Source of the DNA: Nocardioides sp. J54
GTDB lineage: Bacteria > Actinomycetota > Actinomycetes > Propionibacteriales > Nocardioidaceae
Length of the DNA stretch: 62,488 bases
NCBI RefSeq assembly: GCF_000519005.1
Contig: NZ_JAER01000024.1
Location: forward strand, 1 to 62,488
Reading direction: 5' to 3'
Shown here: piece after piece, positions 34,384 to 42,508 of the stretch
How positions within the stretch are numbered: position 1 is the stretch's first letter
Layout: each line of letters begins with the position of its first letter
Position numbers and translations under genes: made by a program
Notes under the pieces: model-generated
The model's database searches: none
What the model was told of the DNA's origin: nothing
What the model saw: only the letters and a program-made list of their open reading frames with translations

Positions 34384-35769
34384 GTGAGCATTCAGAACCT
34401 GCCGACGGGCTGGCGGCCGAGCGAGGTCGGCAACCTCGCCGTCCCGGTCGGCTCTCCCGGGACCACCATGGCTGTCGACTGGGAACGTCGGATCGACTTC
34501 GACCGGCTCCGGAGCCAGCGGCTCAACAAGGCTCTCGACGCCTTGGAGAACAGTGACCTCGGTGCGCTGCTGCTGTTCGACATGAACAACATCCGCTACA
34601 CGACGGCGACCCACATCGGAAACTGGGCACGCGACAAGCTCTTCCGGATGGCGCTACTCATCCGGGGGCAGGCGCCCATCCTGTGGGACATCGGCTCGGC
34701 GGCGCGGCTGCACCAGACCCAGGCGCCCTGGCTCCCGCAGGAGAGCTGGCGGGCCGGACTCTCCACCTGGCGTGGTGCGATCGACCCCGAGGTGGGCGTG
34801 CAGACCGGGAACGCCAAGAAGGTTGCCGAGCTGCTCCGCGAGCACGGGCTCGCCAACGAACCCGTCGGGGTTGACGTCATTGAGCTGCCCATGCTCAAGG
34901 CACTCGAGGCAGAGGGTCTGCGGATCGTGGACAGCCAGAACCTGATGCTGGATGCACGGTCGGTCAAGACGGTGGATGAGATCGCTCTTCTCGACCACGC
35001 TGCAGCGTGCGTGGATGCTGCGTACGAGGAGCTCTACAGGTTCCTTCGGGTCGGCACCAAGGAGAACGAGGCCGTCGCGCTGGTCAACAAGGTCCTTTAC
35101 GAGCTGGGCAGCGAGGAGGTCGAGGCGGTCAACGCGATCAGCGGCGAACGCTGCAGCCCCCACCCGCACGTGTTCAGCGACCGGATGATCCGCCCGATGG
35201 ACACTGCCTACTTCGACATCGTCCACTCGTACATGGGTTACCGAACCTGCTACTACCGCACTCTCAACGTGGGTGGGGCGACCCGGGCCCAGCGCGATGC
35301 CTATAAGCGTGCGCGCGAGTACATCGACCTCGCCATCAGCGAGGTGCGTCCCGGCGTGCTGACCTCCGACATCGTGAAGCATTTCCCGGCGGCACAGGAC
35401 TTCGGGTTCGCCAACGAGGAGGAGGCCTTTGGGCTGCAGTACTGCCACGGGGTCGGGCTCTCGGTCTGGGAGAAGCCCCTGATGAGCAGGTACCACTCCT
35501 TCGACCACCCGGTCGAGATCAAGGAGGGGATGGTCTTCGCGCTGGAGACCTACTGGCCGACAGCCGACGGTTCGTCCGCTGCGCGAATCGAGGAAGAGGT
35601 GGAGGTCACCGCGACCGGCGCTCGGGTGATCACCCGTTTCCCGGCCGAGGAGCTCCTCGTCACCGGGACCCGTTACTGGAACGGCATCGACTTCCCAGAG
35701 ATCAAGGCACCGATCGGGCGGGGCAACGCATCCGGAGCACTCAGCTCCACCGGGGACAGCGACAGCTGA
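34384..35769 (+). CDS. M24 (pita-bread) family protein, DddP/creatinase-like, altered metal site
   Basis: A 461-residue protein with the M24 two-domain layout: a creatinase-type N-terminal domain (DLGALLLFDMNNIRYTT, about 58-74) and a pita-bread catalytic domain. N-terminal wording and length recall the DMSP lyase DddP more than aminopeptidase P. Of the canonical D-D-H-E-E metal ligands I find D278 (YFDIVHSYMGY), H355 (YCHGVGLS), E388 (MVFALETYW) and E403 (ARIEEEV), but the second Asp is Cys289 (GYRTCYYRT). It could be a one-metal or metal-free C-N hydrolase or lyase, as creatinase is. The GTG follows AGAGGAG. Confidence 0.82.
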   Translation: MSIQNLPTGWRPSEVGNLAVPVGSPGTTMAVDWERRIDFDRLRSQRLNKALDALENSDLGALLLFDMNNIRYTTATHIGNWARDKLFRMALLIRGQAPILWDIGSAARLHQTQAPWLPQESWRAGLSTWRGAIDPEVGVQTGNAKKVAELLREHGLANEPVGVDVIELPMLKALEAEGLRIVDSQNLMLDARSVKTVDEIALLDHAAACVDAAYEELYRFLRVGTKENEAVALVNKVLYELGSEEVEAVNAISGERCSPHPHVFSDRMIRPMDTAYFDIVHSYMGYRTCYYRTLNVGGATRAQRDAYKRAREYIDLAISEVRPGVLTSDIVKHFPAAQDFGFANEEEAFGLQYCHGVGLSVWEKPLMSRYHSFDHPVEIKEGMVFALETYWPTADGSSAARIEEEVEVTATGARVITRFPAEELLVTGTRYWNGIDFPEIKAPIGRGNASGALSSTGDSDS

Positions 35770-35799
35770 TCCTCTCTTTCGAAAGTTCAGGAGAACACC

Positions 35800-36777
35800 A
35801 TGCGTACAACCCGATTCCGCGCCCTCGCGGCGGCCTGCGCGCTCAGCCTGGGTGCCGCGCTGTCCCTGGGGGCCTGTAGCAGTGGCGACGCCGACAGCGG
35901 CAAGGACCATGAGCGGCCGTTCATCATCATGGCTCAGGCGTCCGGTGAGATCACCTTCTCCCAGGCGGTGGCCGACGGTGTGGAGGCTGCTGCGAAGAGT
36001 GCCGGCTTCGACATCGAGGTGCTCGACAACGAGGCGGACGCTGCGAAGGCTGTGGAGAACGCGCGCACTGCCGCGCTGAAGAAGCCGGACCTGTTCATCG
36101 AGTACAACCTCAACCCGGAGAGCAACAAACAGGTCGGTCAGATCTTGGACAAGGCGGGCGTCCCGGTGCTCGCGGTGCAGTACGGCCTGGACGGCGCGCC
36201 CCTCTACGGCTTGGACAACAAGTCCGTCGGTTTCGATGGCGGAGTCGGGGTAGCGCAGGCTGCCGTCGAGAAGTGGGGGGCTGACGCCATTGCGCAGGCG
36301 ATGGTCCTCAATTTTCCTGAAGGTGGCCAGGTCAACCTGGACCGTGGGGCGGGCGCCGAGGAGGGCATCAAGTCAGTCCTGCCGGACGTCGAGATCGTTC
36401 AGGGATCGAGCAAGAATGACACCTCGGTCGTTGCCCAGGTGGTCAACTCGTTCCTGGTCCAGAACCCGGGCAAGAAGTTGATCCTGTGGTCGCACGTGGA
36501 CCAGATGTCGACGGCGGCGGCCAGCGCCGCGCGCGCGGCCGGGCGGTCGGACGACCTCTTGATTGGCAGCACCGGAGGGGAAGAGTCGATCCTTCCGGAG
36601 ATCCGGAAGCCCAATGGTCCGATCGCGGGTACTACGAGTCTCTTCCCGGGCGCATGGGGCGAAGAGATCATCGCCATTGCCCAGGACTTGCTGAGCGGCA
36701 AGGACGTCGAGAAGTTCACCGAACCGTCGAACATCGTGTTCGTAACTGGTGCCAACATCGACCAGTACTTCGACTGA
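35800..36777 (+). CDS. sugar ABC transporter substrate-binding lipoprotein (RbsB type)
   Basis: A 325-residue extracytoplasmic binding protein. The signal peptide ends in the lipobox LGAC, with C26 lipidated. The mature domain has the two-lobe RbsB-like pattern (FIIMAQASGEITFSQAVADGVEAAAKSAG; GQILDKAGVPVLAVQY; ILWSHVDQMSTAAASAARAAG). Such proteins bind pentoses, hexoses, polyols, autoinducer-2 or related compounds with high affinity. The ATG follows CAGGAG. The importer genes directly follow, so this defines the uptake substrate of the island. Confidence 0.92.
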   Translation: MRTTRFRALAAACALSLGAALSLGACSSGDADSGKDHERPFIIMAQASGEITFSQAVADGVEAAAKSAGFDIEVLDNEADAAKAVENARTAALKKPDLFIEYNLNPESNKQVGQILDKAGVPVLAVQYGLDGAPLYGLDNKSVGFDGGVGVAQAAVEKWGADAIAQAMVLNFPEGGQVNLDRGAGAEEGIKSVLPDVEIVQGSSKNDTSVVAQVVNSFLVQNPGKKLILWSHVDQMSTAAASAARAAGRSDDLLIGSTGGEESILPEIRKPNGPIAGTTSLFPGAWGEEIIAIAQDLLSGKDVEKFTEPSNIVFVTGANIDQYFD

Positions 36778-36781
36778 CGGG

Positions 36782-38389
36782 ATGAGCATCGAGATGCAGT
36801 CGAAAAGTCTAGAAACCGCGAGACGTGCAGAGCCGCCCGCATCTCCAGGTGACGGCGAAGGAGCGACCGGTCAGTTGCCCGTGCTCGAGGCACGCGGAGT
36901 CCAGGTGCGGTTTGGTGGGGTCCATGCACTCAAAGGGGTCGATCTGAGCTTGCGGCCGGGCAAGGTCCACGCGTTGTTGGGCGAGAACGGGGCCGGCAAG
37001 AGCACCCTTATCAACTGCATCGCGGGTGCACTAACGCCGAGCGAAGGGGGACTCTACATCGACGGGCGCCCGGTCTCCCTCCGAAACCCTGGCGACGCGG
37101 CACATCACGGGATCAGCGTGATCCACCAGGAGCTTGAGCTGGCTCCAGCCCTGTCGGTGGCTGAGAACGTGATGATCGGTCGTCTGCCGCTGCGGACGGC
37201 GGGCATCGTCGATCGCAGAGCCTTGGGACGGCTCGCTCGTAAGGCACTGCAGGACATCGGGCCACACATCGATGTGACTTCCCGAGCGGGTGACTTGCAG
37301 GTGGCCGACCAGCAGTTGGTTGAGATCGCAAAGGCGCTCGGTCATGGCGGCACTCGAGTGCTCGTCATGGACGAACCGACGGCGGCGCTACCGCCGGCAC
37401 AGATCGACCGGCTGCTGGACCTGGTCCGGCTGGTCGCGTCCCGCGGCGTGGCGATTCTTTACGTCAGTCATCGGCTAGATGAGGTGCTCGCTATTGCTGA
37501 CGAGATATCGGTGCTGCGTGACGGAGAATTGGTGCGCCACTGTGCCCGCTCAGATACGAGCCGCGAGGCGATCGTGATCGACATTGTGGGGCACCTGCCC
37601 GAGTCGATCGACCGGCCGCCTCTGGCTGATGCCGGGCGCCCGTTGCTGGAACTGAACGACTTCTGTACAGGCCCGGTAGACGGCCTGTGCGCCCGAGTGC
37701 CAGCGGGCGAGATCGTTGGGTTCTTCGGGCTGCTCGGGGCTGGGCAGCAGGTCCTGGCCGAGTCGCTATTCGGGCTGCACCCGGCGTCGGTTGGCCGCAT
37801 CCAGTTGCTCGACGCGACCTCGCTGCCCAGCTCGCCGCGCCGCGCGATTGCAGCCGGCGTCGGTTTCGTCCCGGCCGATCGTAAGGACGGCGGATTGGCG
37901 CTCGGCCGATCGCTCACGGAGAACTATTTTCTCGGCGTGCCCGGCCGAGGCCGGTACGGGCTAATCAGGCCTCGTCGGGAGGACGTCCGGGCGTCCGCCG
38001 CTCTTCGTGACTCCCAGGTCGTGATGAGCAGGGTCTCGCAGGAGGCCCGTGAGCTGTCCGGCGGGAACCAGCAGAAAATCGTCCTGGCCCGCTGGATGCG
38101 CCGACCCGACACCCGGTTCCTTCTCTTGACCGAGCCGACCCGCGGCGTCGACGTGGGTGCCAAGGCCGAGATCCACCGGAGTCTACGGTCCTGGGTGCGG
38201 GGGCCGGGAGCGGAACGAGCGGCGGCGCTCTTCAGCGCCGATCCGGAGGAGACGGCCAGCGTCTGCGATCGCGTGTACGTGCTGGCCCGCGGCCGGGTGG
38301 TGGCCGAGCTCGTCGGTCCGCAGGTCACCGAGGCAGCGCTCACTGCCGCCGCTCTGGAAGAGCCGACTGCAACCAGTCACAGCGACTGA
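36782..38389 (+). CDS. sugar ABC transporter ATP-binding protein (RbsA/MglA type, two domains)
   Basis: A 535-residue fused double ATPase. Domain 1 has Walker A GENGAGKST, a degenerate signature (LQVADQQLVEIAKAL) and Walker B VLVMDEPTAAL. Domain 2 has a typically degenerate Walker A (GLLGAGQQ), an intact LSGGNQQKIVLARWM signature and TEPTRGVDVGAK. The N-terminus has about 35 extra residues before the first domain. It powers import with the permease that follows. The gene uses codons rare in the core (TAT, TTT, CTA), for example around 37920. The start could also be an ATG at 36794. Confidence 0.93.
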   Translation: MSIEMQSKSLETARRAEPPASPGDGEGATGQLPVLEARGVQVRFGGVHALKGVDLSLRPGKVHALLGENGAGKSTLINCIAGALTPSEGGLYIDGRPVSLRNPGDAAHHGISVIHQELELAPALSVAENVMIGRLPLRTAGIVDRRALGRLARKALQDIGPHIDVTSRAGDLQVADQQLVEIAKALGHGGTRVLVMDEPTAALPPAQIDRLLDLVRLVASRGVAILYVSHRLDEVLAIADEISVLRDGELVRHCARSDTSREAIVIDIVGHLPESIDRPPLADAGRPLLELNDFCTGPVDGLCARVPAGEIVGFFGLLGAGQQVLAESLFGLHPASVGRIQLLDATSLPSSPRRAIAAGVGFVPADRKDGGLALGRSLTENYFLGVPGRGRYGLIRPRREDVRASAALRDSQVVMSRVSQEARELSGGNQQKIVLARWMRRPDTRFLLLTEPTRGVDVGAKAEIHRSLRSWVRGPGAERAAALFSADPEETASVCDRVYVLARGRVVAELVGPQVTEAALTAAALEEPTATSHSD

Positions 38390-38414
38390 ACTTCACGAAA
38401 AGGGAAACTGACCG

Positions 38415-39458
38415 ATGACCAAGCTTGACGATCCGCCAACCGCGGCGGGAACCAAAGACGTAGCCGGGCGCCGAGAGGGAAGGAACTGGCGAAACCTGTC
38501 GCGTCTTCTCACCCCGGAGCGCATTGAAGACCTTGCGCTCCTCTGCGTCCTGGTCGCGCTGGGCGCCTACTTCAGCGCACGCTCGCCATACTTCCTCTAC
38601 GCCGACAATCTCAGCAACCTGCTGCTTGCCGTCAGCGTCATCGGGACCATGGCAGCCATCAGCACGTTGGTCCTCGTGGCTGGCTACCTTGACCTGTCGG
38701 TGGGATCGGCGGCTGCCTTCTCTGCCATCGCGTGCGTGTGGCTGATCGAAGACCACGGCTGGGGGACGGCTGCAGCCATCCTCACGGCTCTGCTGCTGGG
38801 AACGGTCGTCGGATCGCTGAACGGCGTCTTCAGTGTGGCCCTTGGCGTGAACCCGATCATCACCACCATCGGCATGCTGTCGGTTCTTCGGGGCCTGGCA
38901 TACGTCATGACCGAAGGCAGCGAGATCCTGGTCAATGACGAGTTCCTGTTGGATCTCGGTAGCGGGCGCTTCCTGTCGCTTCCTTACGGCGTATGGGTCA
39001 TGTTCGTAACCTTCGTGCTGGTGGCACTGTTCGCCCGGTACACCGTTGCAGGGCGGAACCTTTACGCGATCGGGGCCAATCCCCGTGCCAGCCGGCTGGC
39101 GGGCATCGCCATCGGCCGCTACCAGGTCGTAGTGCTGGCTGCGAGCGGACTGTCCGCTGCCGTGGGCGGTCTTCTGCTGATAAGCCAGGCCGGGTCGGCG
39201 GCGTCCCATGCCGCCACCGGTTACGAACTGCAGGTCGTGACAGCTGTGCTCCTTGGAGGTACTGCGCTCACCGGCGGCAGCGGCCGTATTCGCGGCACGT
39301 TTCTGGCCGTGCTGATCATCGGGACCTTGAACAATGGGATGACTCTGCTCGCTGTGCCCAGTTATTACCAGACCGTCGCCAGCGGCGTGCTTCTGCTGGC
39401 CGCCGTCGGTGTCGCCCAGGCTCGCCAGCGCTTGCGCCGGTCAGGAGCCACGAAGTGA
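38415..39458 (+). CDS. sugar ABC transporter permease (RbsC/branched-chain type)
   Basis: A 347-residue polytopic permease with about eight to ten hydrophobic segments (LALLCVLVALGAYFSA; LSNLLLAVSVIGTMAAISTL; VVLAASGLSAAVGGLLLIS; YELQVVTAVLLGGTALTGG). The GGTALTGGSGRIRGT stretch is the coupling segment that contacts the ATPase. One permease gene is normal for RbsC-type importers because it homodimerises. It overlaps the next gene by four bases. Confidence 0.93.
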   Translation: MTKLDDPPTAAGTKDVAGRREGRNWRNLSRLLTPERIEDLALLCVLVALGAYFSARSPYFLYADNLSNLLLAVSVIGTMAAISTLVLVAGYLDLSVGSAAAFSAIACVWLIEDHGWGTAAAILTALLLGTVVGSLNGVFSVALGVNPIITTIGMLSVLRGLAYVMTEGSEILVNDEFLLDLGSGRFLSLPYGVWVMFVTFVLVALFARYTVAGRNLYAIGANPRASRLAGIAIGRYQVVVLAASGLSAAVGGLLLISQAGSAASHAATGYELQVVTAVLLGGTALTGGSGRIRGTFLAVLIIGTLNNGMTLLAVPSYYQTVASGVLLLAAVGVAQARQRLRRSGATK

Positions 39459-40396
39459 CTCAGGTGGGAACGATGGCGAAGGGTTCGGCCCCGGTCGAGG
39501 TGGGGTTCGTCGGCTTGGGGAACATGGGGCGTCCCATGGCCAGACGGCTCGAGGTTCCGGAGTTACATCTCAGCGTATACAACCGCACCACGGCTAAGTG
39601 TGGGGAGTTCGCCGACCGAGGCTGCACGGTTGCGTCCGTTCTGGCCGATCTGCGGCACTGCACGATCATCTTCACGATGCTCGGCACGGATGACGATGTC
39701 GAGCACGTGTACCTCGCCAAGGACGGTCTGGTGGCCACCACTAGCCCCGGCACGACCTTGGTCGACTGCTCGACGATCTCCGCAGAGATGTCGGCGCAGG
39801 TGCGGGCGCGGTGCGAGAATGCTGGCCTGTCGTTCCTGGCCGCGCCAGTCGCGGGAGGTCCGCCCATCATCGAAGGGGGCGGGCTCGCGATGGCCGTCAG
39901 CGGCGATCGAGGGACGTTCGAGGCCGCTGGCGAGGTGCTGCGGAAGGTCGCCCCCCGGGCCGTCTACGTCGGTCCTGGAGAGACCAGTCGGCTGGTCAAG
40001 ATCTGCCACAACCTCCTTGTCGCTGCGACGCTGGAGGTCTTGGGTGAACTGTGCGTCCTGGCCGAGGCCAAGGAGGTGGAGCGGAGCGCTCTACTGTCGT
40101 TCCTGCAGAGCACCGCAATCAGCAGTCGGTTCATCGAGTACAAGGCGCCGTTACTGGAGTCCCTCGACTTCACTGCCGCCTTCACCAGCCGGCTGATGCA
40201 GAAGGACCTTGACCTCGGGCTGAGCCTAGCCAAGGACGTGGGGGTTGCAATGCCTGTGGCCACGCAGGTACGGGACACCTTCAAGGACGCGAACGACGGC
40301 GGTCTGGCCGACCTGGATGCCTCCTCGATCTACCTTCACCTTGCGGCCGTAGCCCGGGGAGGTCGGGATGGGTCCGAGCAGGGAGCGGCGGGGTGA
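39455..40396 (+). CDS. NAD(P)-dependent beta-hydroxyacid dehydrogenase (island)
   Basis: A 313-residue 3-hydroxyisobutyrate/tartronate-semialdehyde reductase-type enzyme: FVGLGNMGRPMARRL binds the cofactor, APVAGGPPIIEGG the substrate, and RLVKICHNLL carries the catalytic lysine. The GTG at 39455 overlaps the permease stop with AGGAG seven bases upstream. It has two TTA leucine codons (39563 and 40151), very rare in high-GC actinobacteria, pointing to foreign origin or bldA-type translational control. Likely oxidises or reduces a hydroxy acid made from the imported compound. Confidence 0.92.
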   Translation: MTQVGTMAKGSAPVEVGFVGLGNMGRPMARRLEVPELHLSVYNRTTAKCGEFADRGCTVASVLADLRHCTIIFTMLGTDDDVEHVYLAKDGLVATTSPGTTLVDCSTISAEMSAQVRARCENAGLSFLAAPVAGGPPIIEGGGLAMAVSGDRGTFEAAGEVLRKVAPRAVYVGPGETSRLVKICHNLLVAATLEVLGELCVLAEAKEVERSALLSFLQSTAISSRFIEYKAPLLESLDFTAAFTSRLMQKDLDLGLSLAKDVGVAMPVATQVRDTFKDANDGGLADLDASSIYLHLAAVARGGRDGSEQGAAG

Positions 40397-41376
40397 GAGC
40401 GGCGGTCCTCGTCGAATATGGCCAGCCTCTGGAGCTTCGAGACCTCCCTGTCCCGACTGGACCGGGTGTGCTCGTCAAGGTCACTGCTGCAGGGATTTGT
40501 GCGACGGACCTCAAATGTATCGCCGGAGCGAACCCTGACCTGCAGTTGCCGTCGGTACTCGGCCACGAGGTTGCCGGGAAGGTCGTCGCGGACTCAACGG
40601 TGTTGCGGCGAGGGACCGAAGTAGCAGTGCAGATCTCAGCTGGTTGCGGAACCTGCCGTCACTGCGCCGGTGGTCGCGAAACTGTGTGTCATCAGGCCCG
40701 CCGTCTGGGCTTCGACATCGGCGGCGGTTTTGCCGAGTACGTCCGCGTCGCCGAGCAGCAGCTCGTTCCACTTCCGTCGGGCATGGACCCCGCCGTCGCC
40801 GCGGTGAGCATGGACAGCGTGTTGACACCGTGGCGGGCCCTGACGGCTCACCGGCAGCTGAGCGCAGGCTCGACCGTCCTGGTCGTCGGCGCTGGAGGAC
40901 TGGGCCTGAACGCACTGCAGATCGCCATGTCCCTCGGCGCCTGGACCGTAGCGGCCGATCCGCACCCCGACAGCCGTCAGGCCGCCAGAAGCGCGGGTGC
41001 CGAGGTCGTAGTCGACCCGAACGACAAGTCCCTAGCGGGTGGGTACGACGCAGACCTCGCCGTAGAGTGTTCAGGCACTGTTGCCGGTCTGGCGTTTGCC
41101 GTCGAGCAAGTCCGTCCGGGTGGCGCGGTGGTGTGCTGCGGATACACCGCCGAGGGCACGGCTCCGGTCGACATCGCCTCGATCGTCAGGCGAGAGATCC
41201 AGATCCTCGGATCCCGTGGTGGAACCCGAGAGGAAGCCGAAATGGCGCTGTCGGCTGTCGCGGAGGGTGTGGTCCGACCAGTGATCCAACGGCGTGGGGG
41301 ACTCGCGGACCTCAACAGGTTCCTGACGGAACTTCGCGACGGTCGTGTCAGCGGCCGGCAGGTGATCCATCCATGA
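40393..41376 (+). CDS. zinc-dependent alcohol dehydrogenase, MDR family (island, plus strand)
   Basis: A 327-residue medium-chain dehydrogenase with catalytic-zinc AAGICATDLKC...LGHEVAGKV, structural-zinc cysteines in AGCGTCRHCAGGRETVC, and Rossmann VVGAGGLGLNALQIAM. It is shorter than the island's other zinc dehydrogenase at 31253 and only distantly related to it, so the two probably act on different alcohols. The GTG overlaps the upstream stop and its own stop overlaps the cupin ATG. Confidence 0.92.
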   Translation: MRAAVLVEYGQPLELRDLPVPTGPGVLVKVTAAGICATDLKCIAGANPDLQLPSVLGHEVAGKVVADSTVLRRGTEVAVQISAGCGTCRHCAGGRETVCHQARRLGFDIGGGFAEYVRVAEQQLVPLPSGMDPAVAAVSMDSVLTPWRALTAHRQLSAGSTVLVVGAGGLGLNALQIAMSLGAWTVAADPHPDSRQAARSAGAEVVVDPNDKSLAGGYDADLAVECSGTVAGLAFAVEQVRPGGAVVCCGYTAEGTAPVDIASIVRREIQILGSRGGTREEAEMALSAVAEGVVRPVIQRRGGLADLNRFLTELRDGRVSGRQVIHP

Positions 41377-41840
41377 GTAGCGAAGATCGGAGCCCCGGAC
41401 CGAGGTTGCTGGCTACGAACTGGCGACACGAGTTGACCGAGCTCGTTGATAGGCCGGACATGGTTGGGGCGCAGCCAACGGTGCACCTCACCGGGGACGG
41501 TCTTCCGATCCAGGCCGCGATGGTAACGGACTTCGTCCGCTTCGCCCCCGGCTTCGTACACCGGATGCACTACCACCCTCATGCCGACCAGATCTTGGTT
41601 TGTCTCGGCGGACGCTTCGTCGTACGCGGCGCCGACCAACGCCTGGTGCTCGAGGACGGTGGTGTTCTGATCGCGCCCGCGGGCGCGCCTCACGAGATCA
41701 GGAACGAGAGCGGGGACGAAGCCACGGCACTTGTGATGTTCCCCGGAATCCACTCGGTGTCGGCCGCCGGGTACGTCGAGTGTCCTGCGCTGTACCTCGA
41801 TAGGCCGACCCCTGACCGGCCGCACGCGCAGCAGCAATAG
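41373..41840 (+). CDS. cupin-domain protein 1 (island)
   Basis: A 155-residue single-domain cupin. The first metal motif reads HRMHYHPHADQILVCLGGRF (the HxH...E motif, with Gln in place of Glu), and the second APAGAPHEIRNESGD supplies the later histidine. Such proteins can be isomerases, dioxygenases or simple ligand binders. It begins inside the ATGA overlap with the zinc dehydrogenase gene. With cupin 2 it may act on a sugar-derived intermediate; its role is not known. Confidence 0.87.
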   Translation: MSSEDRSPGPRLLATNWRHELTELVDRPDMVGAQPTVHLTGDGLPIQAAMVTDFVRFAPGFVHRMHYHPHADQILVCLGGRFVVRGADQRLVLEDGGVLIAPAGAPHEIRNESGDEATALVMFPGIHSVSAAGYVECPALYLDRPTPDRPHAQQQ

Positions 41841-41924
41841 GCGCGAACTCAGAGACTCGCGACCGGGGTCGCTCCCGACGCCGGGAAACGGGTAACCCGC
41901 CACCATTCACTCAAAGGAGAGATC

Positions 41925-42452
41925 TTGACGACGACACCGCCACCCCTGGACACGGGCACAACCTCACGAGACGAGACCCCGTTCATGATGGGCAACCTGC
42001 CGTCGGTGTTCCGTGCCCGCGCACGATGGACAGGTGGCGCCTACACGATGATGGAGCAGGTCATCGCTCCGCGCTTGCTGGTGGCCCCGCACACCCACGC
42101 CCACGACGACCACGTCAGCTACATCGTCTCCGGACGGCTCGGCTTCCGGGTAGGGGATCAGGAGTATGAGCTGGGAGCCGGTGAGTCAATCTTCCGGCCG
42201 CGCGGTATCCCGCACACGTTGTGGAACGCCGCAGACGAGCCTGCGGTGATGCTGGAGCTCACCAGCCCAGGCCGTCTGGAGGACTACATCGAGACCTTGC
42301 GCGACTTGGCCGAGTCCGGGGCTTCGAGCCTAGCGGCCGTCATCCCCGTGGCAGCACGGTACGGCGTGACCTTTGACGACGCGTGGGTTGACGAGCTTTG
42401 CGAGAGGTACAACGTCTCGGCGGGACCTTCCTTTTGGGGAGCGTCCCAGTAG
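41925..42452 (+). CDS. cupin-domain protein 2 (island)
   Basis: A 175-residue cupin with a clearer metal site: APHTHAHDDHVSYIVSGRLG (HxH and a later His) and FRPRGIPHTLWNAADEPA. It starts at a TTG with an excellent AAAGGAG, 84 bases after cupin 1; weaker candidates lie downstream. The C-terminal helix region (FDDAWVDELCERYNVS) is common in cupins annotated as quercetinase-like or isomerases. It is the last island gene, ending before a hairpin and a convergent LysR gene. Confidence 0.87.
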   Translation: MTTTPPPLDTGTTSRDETPFMMGNLPSVFRARARWTGGAYTMMEQVIAPRLLVAPHTHAHDDHVSYIVSGRLGFRVGDQEYELGAGESIFRPRGIPHTLWNAADEPAVMLELTSPGRLEDYIETLRDLAESGASSLAAVIPVAARYGVTFDDAWVDELCERYNVSAGPSFWGASQ

Positions 42453-42466
42453 CGCCAGCACGGGGG

Positions 42467-42486
42467 CGGTGAGCCCAACGTCACCG
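42467..42486. terminator. hairpin at the right end of the island
   Basis: CGGTGA-N8-TCACCG forms a 6-bp stem between convergent gene ends (cupin 2 and the LysR gene at 42509). Weak by itself, but in the expected place. Confidence 0.4.
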
Positions 42487-42508
42487 TGCTTCCGAAGGGA
42501 GTCCCGGG

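Noticed and set aside
34384..35769. Calling the M24 protein a DMSP lyase (DddP)
   Set aside because: The resemblance is general to the fold and one metal ligand is changed; sugar-type import genes and no acrylate or DMS genes surround it.
27938..42452. Sulfoquinovose monooxygenase or apiose pathway
   Set aside because: No sulfoquinovosidase, flavin reductase, isomerase or kinase is present; only the LLM protein and split transketolase overlap with those sets.
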